A program made the position numbers and the translations under genes. This document shows, one piece after another, positions 46,056 through 56,846 of a stretch of DNA of 64,000 nt. The DNA is from Mariannaea sp. PMI_226 (lineage: Eukaryota; Ascomycota; Sordariomycetes; Hypocreales; Nectriaceae): contig JANFOG010000003.1 in the NCBI GenBank assembly GCA_024336345.1, positions 4,284,501-4,348,500 on the forward strand. The letters are read 5' to 3'. Position 1 is the first letter of the stretch, and each line of letters opens with the position of its first letter. The notes below the pieces were generated by a model that was not told the DNA's origin, ran no database searches, and saw only the letters and a list, made by a program, of their open reading frames with translations.

Positions 46056-46351
46056 TACGGGATCCAATAGATCCGCGCCCCCCCTTCCCCCTTTCAACAA
46101 GTGCGCCTATCCGGCCCTGCTGCTGCCGCGCGGTACTCAAATGTCAGTCAAGCAGATGAATTAGAGAAACACTCTTCTTGTACTCAGTTCGAAGTGGCAG
46201 AGATGAACGATTGGGCCGATGACTCCCCGTATAGTTTTTAAACCTATTTCATTGTACCCGCGCTCCTTGCACCAAACAACTTGAATTTTAAGGGATAGGT
46301 TATTATATTGAGTGAAAAGCAATGAGGTGGTAGGAGTTAGAAGTATGTGTA

Positions 46352-47256
46352 GAAAGCCTCGCGGAATTCTTCACAAGCGGAGGATCTCCAGTATTTATGA
46401 AGCACTCATCCTCCACATATACCAACTTCGCTCGATAGGAGATGGGGCACTCAGTCGCCAAGAAGACTAACCGACGACCCTCCACAATAAGTATTCAAAT
46501 TAGCTGGACTTGGGAGAGAATGATCGGTCCGACTCGATGCGCACGAAAATGGAGAGAGAAGTCGGCGAACTGGGTCTGTTGGCCATGATCTTAGGTCTGA
46601 TTTGCCTGAATGCTAGTTAAATCATGGGCAACCAATTGAGCTACCCCTTTAGGCAAGACATATGTTCAGCTGGGATAGAGATGTGATCTGGCAGGATCGC
46701 CTCCTCGTCTTCTTGCGCCTTCCTGCGCCTCAGCTCGTCAGAGCTTGATGATTTGGCCATTCTCATTATGTTTATTGGATGACAGTGCCCGGAAACGATT
46801 CTATCCGGGTGCTCGAGCATCGGTAACCGAGACCAATATGTCATCCTCGAGCGTCGCTGGCATGTCGGCAAGAACGGCACCGCCACAACCCCTAGGTCTT
46901 GCATATTGAAGTCCTTCCTTAGCTTACAGCTTGCCAGGTCTAGATCCATCTAAGGATCACAGCTAAGGCAGACTTAACAAGATCCAGGGGCAGTCGAGCC
47001 TGTCGCTTGCAGTGGAGGTTATCATGAGGTCGCGGAAGCCCCACGGCTTGCATGAGCGGATGAGAGCGCACTACCGCGTAATGATAGTCGGTCATCCTCC
47101 GAGTCTATAACACACACTCGTAACCTTGTCGCAACACTGGCGCTATTATCCCAACACATAAACCTTCCATCTTAGGAGATAGAGGCGAAGCTGCAGACTA
47201 CCAACAGCCAAATCTCTCCCCGTTGAGCACAAGGAAGCTCGGAACTGGTGCGGTTA
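46352..47256. repeat. Dispersed repeat, copy 2 (see 19456-20386)
   Basis: Same order of landmarks as copy 1. An extra 40-bp segment near 47185-47225 is absent from copy 1. The minus strand of 46641-46760 reads MAKSSSSDELRRRKAQEDEE, a lysine/glutamate-rich helix start, which suggests a coding past. An A-box-like tagctcaattgg (minus) is near 46640. Confidence 0.75.
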
Positions 47257-47835
47257 GAGTGGGTTGTTGCCTTCCAATGCTCACCCGATGCAAGACCGGC
47301 GTACCAAGACTGGTTGCCGCCACTGATAGCGTGGGCGTGGCATTTCAGCAAGCCGCGTCAATCCTTATACCCACCGCCACAGTGATCTCTTTCCCTTAAC
47401 TTAGGCTTTGACCGGTTATGCCAGTTCTCCGAACAGCCCTTAAAGTGAAGAAGGTTGGTCGCAGGCGGCCCTCGGCAAATTATTGGATCGGACGATAACC
47501 GTTTAAAGGGCAGACCTAACGACAAACTAACCACTTACTTTAGCCATGAGAAACCTAGCATCTCTTAGAAGCCTGGAATATGGCCTTCATTAGCTCTGAT
47601 GGTGGATGCCTTCTACCAGTTGTTGTCTATTTCAGTGGCTATATCCAGAATGAGGACTGCTTAGTTATGCAATTATTGATAATCTTTTCAATTCATATAT
47701 TCATGTCATAGCTAATTAGCTAATAGCACTCTTGCATAGCCACTGCAATGCTGCTACTTCATATTATTAGCACTTGCCCTTGGATTTTGGATGCTAGTCC
47801 GTAGCTTCATCATCACTCTGGCTCCCTTTCCTTGC
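47257..47835. other. Intergenic, nothing recognised
   Basis: About 0.6 kb, A/T-rich toward its right end; no ORF. Confidence 0.4.
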
Positions 47836-49095
47836 TTATGTTCTTCGTACTTGAAACTTTTCCTCAAAACTGCGGATCAGTTCAGGGGCATTGATCTCAT
47901 GCTCTGGTACAAGGGTTGGTTTCCAGGCGACCAAGTAGTGCACTACACCATCAATCACTTCTTTTCCAAGCAGATTGCCAATTTCCCACTCCATATCCAT
48001 ATTACTGACCACTGCGGCTGCTTTGATATGTTCGGATGTGGCATTGGTTAGAGTTGAAACGCAGATAGAGCTTTCTTGATCCATATTTGCTAATTCTTCA
48101 CCGTCGGTAGCATCTTTTGCTGGTCTTGCCTGCCTATGAACTTTATGAACTGAATTCTGATCAACAATCTTCGACTTAATACGTTTGCCTGGAAAGAGTT
48201 AGCAAGCCATAATCCCGGCGGAACTTTCGCTTACTGATGTTAGGGCCTGTAGATACAGTTGACCATCCGCGGCGGATTCGTTTATTGGTCTTTTTGTTTG
48301 GTGCTGAGGGCAGCAATTTATGATGATCACTACTATCGGTTTCTTGGCTGATTGTTCTTGTGAATGTTATTGAGGTTTCATCGCTCGGTTCAACTCTCCG
48401 GCTTTGAGTCGTATTTGGACCTCCCTCTATTGTATCAGGCTGATTGGGAGATTGATCGGCAAATTTCTGGCTCGCGCCTGCCTGCGTAATTGAATCCTGT
48501 TGAGACAAAGGTGTATGGTTGGATGAATCTGTCGAAGGGTTCGGTTGCTCCATAAAGGTAGGTTGTGAGTTGACAGGTGCGAGTTTTTCCATCAGTCCCC
48601 GATCATTATTTGTGACTGATTGTTCACTTATACTGCAGTTCACGACTGGTCCCACACTCTGTCGTGATGGGAGATCCCCATCACGAGAGATCAAGGCGTG
48701 GGATTCGCCCTGGAGTCCAATTGTATCCTCTTCACTCCCTATGCAAGTTTAGTAGGCAAATTAATAAAACAATTTAGGTTCATACCTTCACAATCAATGG
48801 CTACTTCGACATTATGATGTTGCTGACTGTTACAGAGTTTTGGAGGTGGCACAATATTGTGACTACCACCAGTGAGGTCAACCACTCTATTGGCAGTAGC
48901 TGAGGAATCCTCTTGTGGGTTTCGACAACCAGAGCCATCGCAGCTCTGTTCACCTGATGTAGAGAGATGCCTTGCCATGGGCTTTGTCCTCACGTGGCCT
49001 GGCCCCCTATATTGAGGCTTCTGAGAGGATATTTTCGTGTTGGACGATACAAACTTCCCTGTAGCAGGGTCGTATGACTGGAGTTTGAGAGTCAT
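47836..49095 (-). CDS. Chromodomain-like protein, 388 aa
   Basis: Three exons: 49095-48786, 48738-48235, 48188-47836. Introns are 47 and 46 nt (GTATGA..GCATAG; GTAAGC..TTCCAG), and both joins preserve the frame (DCEG-SEEDTIG and NIS-KRIKSK). Residues 1 to about 270 are disordered and rich in Ser, Gln, Asn and Thr, with a basic nuclear-localisation-like stretch (KKTNKRIRRG). The C-terminal 60 residues (EWEIGNLLGKEVIDGVVHYL, VAWKPTLVPEHEINAPELIR) have the alternating strand pattern and W-x-P of a chromodomain or chromo-shadow-like fold found at the end of some fungal nuclear proteins. Expected role: chromatin-associated factor, possibly heterochromatin; target unknown. Intact despite lying between TE blocks. 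Confidence 0.7.
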
Positions 49096-51067
49096 AACAA
49101 GATCATAAAAGCACAGGAAATGAAAGCACGGGATCTTTTGGTATATAGGTATGATGTGGGAGCAACTTAATTACGGGAGTTCCATTGGTATATATAGGTC
49201 TATACAGACTGAGAAGGATCGTTATTTCCGCTTATAGAAATTTCCTTTTTGGGAATAACAAACTAAAAGATATAATTTCTCAAACAAGAGCCAGTACTTT
49301 CCTAAAGGAGCAATTTCCTAAGGAAGCAATGCCACCCTGACTTCTAAGCATAGCTTATCTCGGAAGGCCGAGGCTCAGCTTGAAAATGTCATCTTTCGAC
49401 TGCCCGGATGGCAAGTGAGGTGGTCAGGCTCTCGGGAAGGCTTCTGGCCTTCAGGCAGGAGTAGTATCCTCTCTGAAGCCACTCAGGACGGCCTTCCTCC
49501 TTAGCGCTAGGGTCCCTTCTGAGTCCTCACCAGTCGGATCGTTGAGCTTGTAAGACTCGGATCCAACATTACCCCGCTGATATTTCTCATAATCCTTGAC
49601 GTCTTGGACATGCCAATATCGTCCGTCAGCTCAGTCTTGCGGCCGCGTGACAAGTTTTCATGCAAACCGCTTGCTGCAGCCCCTGAATATTACTTCCTCG
49701 TGATGATTGTGGTTAGATTGGCACCTTGATTCGATGGCAAACAAATCTTCAGCTAAGCGATTTGCACCTAATTTGTTCGTTGATTCTCAATCATCGTCGG
49801 AGATCCATCTAGACCACTCCGTTAAGGTATTAGGTGAGGTTCCTGATCGCTAGTTATCAGCAGAATTGTTTCTGGCTTGGGTTTGGGCGGGAATAGCAGT
49901 ATGAGCGCGAATTATCTTCACTCTTGCTGCCTGATCCTCCAGACTGTTGGGATTCCAGGTCAGCTGCTGGCACACCCTTGTCATAGCAGAACCTAGAATA
50001 TCTCGCCACCGGCGCTGACTCGGCCCTGAGTGTGTATGCATAGCAGAGGAGCTAAGAATAGCCCTGAGCCCTGCATATCTCGGTCGCTTTAGAGAAATGA
50101 AGAGACCAGAGATCTGCAGGACTGTTGGTTTGAGACGTAGTGACTCAGTCCTTGCAATAGAGTTGCAAGGAACTTTTGCAGAGACGATGTGGCGAAGGCA
50201 CAGGAGGGGAGGGGCGGCGGAGGAGATGGAGGACGTGTCGTCAGTATTCAAACCACGAGGCCGCGGTTGGCAAAGACGCCTTGCGCCATCCGAAGAAAGA
50301 ATCAAGGCCGACGCCATGGTGCTCGCCAAGTCGGTCCAGATGCGAGCCTTAGCGCGTGTGCCGACTAGCCAGGCGTTGCCGAACTCGACCCATGGCGTAG
50401 CATGAGCCTGGCCCAATGCACAGTTGGTAATCTAGAAACCACTGCGTGCCAAAAGTATCTTGGAATGCGACCGACTTAGAGTCGTATCCCACGCTGCCGC
50501 CACTCACAATGCGTGTCAGAGCGTCGCCTTTCTAGGAGATAACGGCCGGTTGAACCCATCCTCAGGCAATTCGTCCACGTCACTGCCACCCCTGGAATCC
50601 ATCGTAGTGTGGACTTTATATCTACACTCCTTTCAGTCGACCGTATATTTCCATTTATGCAAGGGCGCAAACTTAACCATCATGAAGGTGTAAAAAAGGA
50701 GCTTGGGAGGCCTCCAGCCAAACGATTAGCATATTGGACTCTGAAGGTAACACTTCCGATAACAGTGATATAGATATTGAGAAGAGTCCCAAACTTGGGA
50801 ATAGTAGTATGAAGTGATGAGAACTGGAACATGGCAGAATTATCTGGACCCAAAATTAAGTTCTTGGGTGGGACATATGATTGGTTTTTATATCCGGCAG
50901 AAAAAAATACGTACTCTGGAGGAAATGGCAGAAAAAAGGTACGCCTATTTCGGGGCGATAAGGCATCAACATCTTTTTGTAGGTACGTACCATATGAGTC
51001 AGCAGCAGTCACAATTTCCAGAGTAGGAAACCGCCATAGTAGACGGATATTTCACACGGAAGAAAAT
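49096..51067. other. No confident gene; two conflicting ORF pairs
   Basis: At 49850-50416 (minus, 188 codons) and 50097-50405 (plus, 102 codons) ORFs overlap head to tail. The plus frame (WRRHRRGGAAEEMEDVSS, EERIKADAMVLAKSVQMR) looks more protein-like in its helices but has no recognised family. At 50680-51012 (minus) and 50831-51073 (plus) the same conflict occurs. None has an identifiable signal peptide or domain. Confidence 0.3.
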
Positions 51068-51936
51068 ACCTAAATATAATACTATACCTTCTACTTGTTT
51101 GTTTTTAATATTATCTTTAATACTTTTTGCTAATATAAACTAATTATAATTGGTTTATCCCTTAGGAATAAGTTAGATTGTTATATATTAAAAGCTTTTA
51201 TTTAGAAGTATTAACCTTATTATAAGCTATAAAAAGCAGATAGTTAAAACGCTCTTATTTAGAATTAATATTAAATTAAATAATATTATTATATATTGTA
51301 ACTATATCTAGATCATAATCCATTAATAATAATATTAATAACCCGCCACCAGCCTATAATAGGACACCCCCTAGCAATGCTGAAATAGCTGTAGAGATCT
51401 AGTAGTTTCAAACTTTAATTCAAGCTATCTACACCCAACTGACTACCGCTTATAATTAGATAGCAACCCTATAGGGACAAATATAAGCGTAAAACAATAT
51501 ACCCCTAGTAGCACCCCTAATAGCGCCCCTTATAAATAACTAGAAGTGTAATAAAGGAGAATTAATTAAACCTCCTAAGCCCAATCCCTTTAATAAAGAT
51601 CCTAAGGATATTATGCTATTTATTACCAAAATAAATATATACTTTAAGTGATTTCTAATTAAGCTTATATTACCAAAAGCTAAGGCCTTATTTATTTAAA
51701 CTTACCTTAAAGGCATTATAATAATATAGTTTAAACCTATTATATATAACTACTTAAAGTATAAAGATAATAAAATATTGCAAAATTAAATTATTATTAA
51801 TATCTTTATCAATTAGGAAAACTTTAAAAAAGCCTTAAAGAATATATTTAAATTAATAAATAAAGAAAGACAAACCACTATATAAATCTATAAGATTAAA
51901 CAAATCCGATTAGCTACAGAATATGCTATCACTTTC
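51068..51936 (+). mobile_element. Chromovirus copy 1: truncated 5' LTR and gag
   Basis: The last about 118 bp of an LTR (51068-51185, ending taagttagattgttata) in sense orientation is followed by a (+) strand gag, heavily AT-shifted: KPPKPNPFNKDPKDIMLFIT, NIFINQENFKKALKNIFKLI and ATEYAITFCND. It is interrupted at 51937 by the LTR of copy 2. Stops are TAA/TAG throughout. Flanking host sequence ends abruptly at 51067. Confidence 0.7.
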
Positions 51937-54900
51937 TGTAATGATCTGACTTATTCCCAAGGGATAAACCGATTGTAATTGGTTTATATTGGCGGAGAGT
52001 ATTAGAAATAATACTAGGAGCAAACAGGTAGAAGGCGTGGCGTTATATTTAGTGATACACAAGAGGTTATAATAACTAAAATATAGTATTAAAAGCTAAA
52101 TAGCTAAATAGGCTATCTAATGGTAATGACTATAGTTTATATACTAGGTGCTATCTAAGAGGATTATAATAGTTTGTAGATTGCGGTGATTTATAGATTG
52201 TGATATTATATAGATCACAGCGATCTATATGAACGGTAATCTATATATAATTGGCAAGAAATTTGTGAGGGTGGGTCTATATATAATCTCTAGTAATTAG
52301 ACCGTAATATAATATCTTCCCTCCGTTGGTCTTATTTTAAGGCCATTAAATGGGCTAATTCCAATTTCTCTATAGTTAGTTAAACCTATATTTATAAATA
52401 TCTCTAGGATGTTTTTCTAATATAATATTAGGTCGAATTTCCAAATCTTATTCTAAGAAATATGAAAAGTGTTAAATTTTAGCTTAGAAAATTGAATCAT
52501 CCTATAAATATGCTAATATACTGTGTTTCTATTGTTTTAAGAATCGCAAGGATTGCTTAATGTCCGATGATTTGGCTTGTTATAATGAATGTATGTAATG
52601 GGGTCGTTCTTGTGATAGTATTTATATTATTTCTTCTTGTGGGTATAATTTTGATCTCCTTCCTTTAGCCTTATTAATTTTGTCTATAGTAAAGAAATTT
52701 ATTTTCCAAAAGAAAAAGTTAGAGAAGGATGAGGAAGAGGCTAGTGAGGATTTATTAAAACTTTATAAAGAGTTAGCAGAATTATAAGCATAAATGGCTT
52801 TGGCCACTAGTCATTTATTGCAGATTTAAAAAACTAAAAATAAGGTAAAAAAAAAATATACTACTAAATTCCGCTAAGGGATTTAGGGTTTAGAAGAGGA
52901 GGATTGCTAGGCAGGTACCCTAGATGCTATTAGTTGTATTAAGGAGTAAGCTTCTAAAGAGGTTTACTCCCTTAATCTTTCTGGTTTGGATTGGGATTCT
53001 CTAGATCTTGGTAATTTTAACTTTAATCCTATTGCTACTTTTAGTTCTAGCGTTACTATTAATAATACTTCTTTATCAAGCGCTGGAAATAGATAAGGTA
53101 TTCTAGTGGTTTCTATATATTATTATCTTTAGACTAATTTTTCCATTTAATAAAATACTTAATCTTATTATCTTCTTTCTTTATATTAATAATTTCTTCT
53201 ACTTCCCATTCTTCTAGTCCATTAACCTCTACTTTGTATATTTTTCCAATATTCATTATAATAATATCTTCCATTATTTCCAATAATAAATATAAAAGAT
53301 AGGGTAAATTTGGATGGTTGGGGGTAGCTTGAGTTTATAATTATTTTCTCCAATTCTTTCTTCAATAGGATATAGTCTGATATACTTATAGTTAAGTTTT
53401 TTGTTTAGTTGTTTTATAGCAATATTTTTTATAGTAATTAATATTATATTTCCCTTCTAAAAAGTTAGTCCTTTCAATCTTTTTTAATTATAGTATTTTT
53501 TATATTGTTTTTATATAAATGAGATTTCTATATGCATTTCTTTATATAAATTCTTAAGTTCATCTAATTTAAATATTGCTATGAGTATAATGGGTGCATC
53601 TTTGTTGATTACTCTATAAGCATTTGGGGTAAATCCAAAATTGGTATAAGCTGGCGTTATTTTTATTGTTTTATTAAAAGCTAAGTTCCAGGCAAATTGG
53701 GCAACTGGTAGCTTTTCAACCCAATTGTTTTATCTATAGTTAATATAACTATATAGATAGATTTTAATAACTTAATTTATCCATTTAGTCTGTCTATTAG
53801 CTAAAGGTCTCTATACTATAATCAATTTATAATTCAATCCAATTCTAATTATTAGGCATTGCTAAAACTTTAAAAAGAATGGTAGTCCTTTATCTAATAA
53901 GATCTCAATTGGTAATCTATAAATTCTAAAAATATTATTTATAAAAATATAAGAAAATTATTCTATATTTATTCCTTCTTTATAAAAAATAAAATAAGCG
54001 AATTTCATAAGTTAATTAATAATTATAAAAATACTATTATAAGCTTCTTTAGTAATTAGGTCTAGTGATATAGGTAACTTCACAATAAAGTCTATAGTGA
54101 CTGCGTCCTATGGTCATGCAATAATTAATAGAGATTGCAAAAATCCGTAGGGCTTATGCCATTATGCTTTACTTTTGGCGCATATTTCGCATTATTTAAT
54201 GATTTTCTAAATTATTTTCTTAATATTAGGAAATATAAATATTATTTTGATCCATTTTAGGGTTTTTGTGATTCCTTGGTGTTTGTAAAGTGGGTGTTTA
54301 TATATTTCTTTAATAAATGGCTCTCTCAGTTCCGCTAGAACTTGCTGTTTATCTATCTATTTATTCTTTAAAAGTTTTGTATTATACTCCAGGATTTATT
54401 ACAACAGTGGATTTCCCTATTCCACTTTATATATTCCATAGGATCCTTTAGGTACTTCTTCTTGGGTTATTATTCCTAGGGTTTTCCATATATTAGCAAT
54501 ATACTTCTACATATAATATCCTTCCTTAGTGAGTATCAGAAGTTGTTCATTTGCCTTAGGTTTTTCTATATTAAAGTCAGCTTATTAGCTAATGGCATTA
54601 GCTCTTCCATTCTCCAATCCTTTTTTATAGATAATAATATAATCAAATTCTAATAGGTATTTAGCATATTGTAATTATCTACCATTAAATTCTTATATTA
54701 TAGCGAAATGAGTAATATTCTTATGGTCTATAAAGACCTTAATCTAGTAATAGCTTTTTAAAAGGTAATGTTAAAATTCTTTAAAAATTTGGACTATAAT
54801 GAGGAATTCTTTATTATAGATAGGGTAATTAAGTTCTACTTTATATAGCTTATGGAAATAGAAGGCTATTAGGTATAGCTTTCTATTATCATCTCTTTAT

Positions 54901-55735
54901 CCAATTTAGGCTTTTAAGGCAAAATCTAAGGAGTCCATTTCTAATTCAATAGGTCGTTTAGGGTCAAACATTTTAAATATTGGTTTGCTAAAAATTAAAT
55001 CCTTAATCTAGTCGAAGGCTTCCTGGGCTGCTGGTAGCCACTAAAAGGTTTTATCCTTCTTAATTAACTCAATAAGTAGTGTTGCTATTTATCTAAAGTT
55101 CTTAAGGAACTTACAATAGTAGTTTATAAATCCTAAGAAGGTTTATACTTCCTTAACTATTATTAATATTGGCCAGTCCTTAATGACTAATATCTTCTTT
55201 ATATCCATTTATATCTTATTATAGGAAATACGGTATTTTAGAAATTTAATTTCCGAAATATGGAAATGACTTTTCTTAGGTTTAATTAGTAATTTAGCAT
55301 TTTATAGTAGCTTTAATACCTTATGGATATATTCTATATATTCTTCTTCCATTCTAAAGAAGATTAGAATATTATTTAGATAGTATATTACAAATATGTT
55401 TAAGTACTCCCATAGTATATTATTGATTATTTGTTAGAATGTTACTAGCACATTGGTGAGTCCAAAAGGCATTATAAGGTATTTAAAGAATCCGAATTTT
55501 GTTTAAATGCAATTTTCCATTTATAATCTTCTTTAATATAGATTAGGTTATAGGCTCCCTTAAGGTTAAGTGTGGTAAAGACTTTCATCTTGTGGAATCA
55601 GTCCTTTAGTTTGCTAATTAGAGATAATAATATTCTATCTTTAACTATTATATTATTAAGCCTATAGTAATTTACAACAAATTATAGTTTTCCATTCTTT
55701 TTAGGGATAAATATAATTAAATATCTAGCTTTTAA
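51937..55735 (-). mobile_element. Chromovirus copy 2: 3' LTR and pol (split by copy 3)
   Basis: The 3' LTR (reverse orientation) is 51937-52309 and shares gggataaaccgattgtaatt, aggctatctaatggtaatga and tatactaggtgctatctaag with copy 3. Then come the antisense accessory region (about 52524-53096), integrase/chromodomain remnants (about 53100-53800), RNase H (about 54500-54950) and RT (about 55040-55735). RT is cut at 55736 by the LTR of copy 3. It is more AT-rich and stop-ridden than copy 3. Confidence 0.75.
52524..53096 (+). pseudogene. Antisense accessory ORF of chromovirus copy 2
   Basis: One continuous (+) frame, broken only by TAA/TAG codons, lies opposite to pol between its 3' end and the 3' LTR. 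It reads CFYCFKNRKDC, CYNECM, stop, WGRSCD (Cys pattern C-x2-C-x6-C-x8-C-x3-C-x5-C-D). A Glu/Lys coiled coil follows (KKKLEKDEEEASEDLLKLYK), then an acidic hydrophobic end (LNLSGLDWDSLDLGNFNF), stopping at 53094-53096. The same arrangement at 56232-56846 in copy 3 supports a real former gene. Function unknown; the Cys block resembles fungal Zn(II)2Cys6-type clusters in spacing only loosely. Confidence 0.6.
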
Positions 55736-56118
55736 TATAACGGTCTGATCGGTTCCCAAGGGATAAACCAGGTCGCAATAGGTTTATGTTAGCAGAACGA
55801 TCGGGGCGTTATTCTAAGCAATAGCGGAAGTATCACTTTAGGGTGTTACATCTGGTAATGCACAAGTAGATTGTGGTAACCAAATTGTATTGAAAGCTAA
55901 ATAGCTAAGTAGGCTATCTAATGGTAATGACTATGGTTTATATACTAGGTACTATCTAAGGCGATCATAGCTTGCCCATAATCTATGGTGAGTAATCATG
56001 ATGGGGATCAGAAGACGATCATAATATCTTGGCCATGATCGTTGATAATCCGGTTTGATTAATGCGAAAAAGTGGGTCGCACGTAAAATAAATGCAGATC
56101 ATGATTTAGGCCGTGACA
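55736..56118 (-). repeat. 3' LTR of chromovirus copy 3
   Basis: In element sense it starts tgtcacggcc and ends gatcagaccgttata. Over the about 217 bp that can be compared with the 5' LTR at 63781, the roughly 14 differences I see are all G/A exchanges. Confidence 0.85.
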
Positions 56119-56231
56119 CAATGTCTCCCCTCCAAAGGTCTTATCCTCAAGGCCATTGGTTTATAACCGTTTTAGCTCCCATATTTAGTTAGTTCCCCAA
56201 CTTCCTTTCTTCATATTCTTCGGCTGACATC

Positions 56232-56846
56232 ATGTCCAGGCGTACTGGCAATTCAAAGGAACGTTTGGCTGCATTAAAACTGGGTGACACCATTCAGCGT
56301 CTAGGCTTCGATACCATGCCTTATTCATTCTGCACCACTCGTGGTTTCCATTATCGGGTTCTTCCCGAGAAATCGACCCAGTGCGCCGAGTGCGCCCATC
56401 GAGATCGTTCTTATGATATATCTTCCGTGGCGATCAGTGCTTATTAGTTTCTTGCGTTCTCCTTCCCTTCTCTTGCTAATTCTTACAGTAATACGTATTA
56501 ACAACGAGTCTAATCGGCTGGAGCAAGAGGAGGAACGGATTGAGGAGGATTTCCTTTATTTACAATAGGCTGCTCAAGAGGCACAAGCCCATATAAACAA
56601 AACTTTAGCGAAATTGACTCATCTTCGCCATCAAAAACGTCAATTAAAAACCAAGGGTGTGGAAATGGTGCGTTGTGGTTTGCAATCTTTAGATAAGCTA
56701 GAGGATTCAGAGCGCGCAAAGTCCAAGGCCGTCGTAGAGGCTCAGTCCTCTGGTGCGGTTAACGTTATTAACTAAAACGCTATTGGTTTGAACGATTTCT
56801 TTATTCCTATTGATGAAAATTCTTCAATAGACATTGGGCATATATA
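56232..56846 (+). pseudogene. Antisense accessory ORF of chromovirus copy 3
   Basis: It starts MSRRTGNSKERLAALKLGDT in a clean frame for 71 codons, with CTTRGFHYR and CAECAHRDRSYD; the Tyr sits where copy 2 has Cys (RSCD), a G-to-A change. After a frameshift near 56450-56500 the (+) strand reads RLEQEEERIEEDFLYLQ, stop, AAQEAQAHINKTLAKLTHLR, KGVEMVRCGLQSLDKLEDSE, then NDFFIPIDENSS to about 56846. The layout (Cys block, coiled coil, acidic tail, about 200 codons) equals that of copy 2. It lies wholly outside pol, between pol and the 3' LTR, with its own (+) orientation. Confidence 0.65.

Noticed and set aside
49850..50416. 188-codon (-) ORF as a gene
   Set aside because: Overlaps a competing (+) frame, has no recognisable domain and looks like a shadow.
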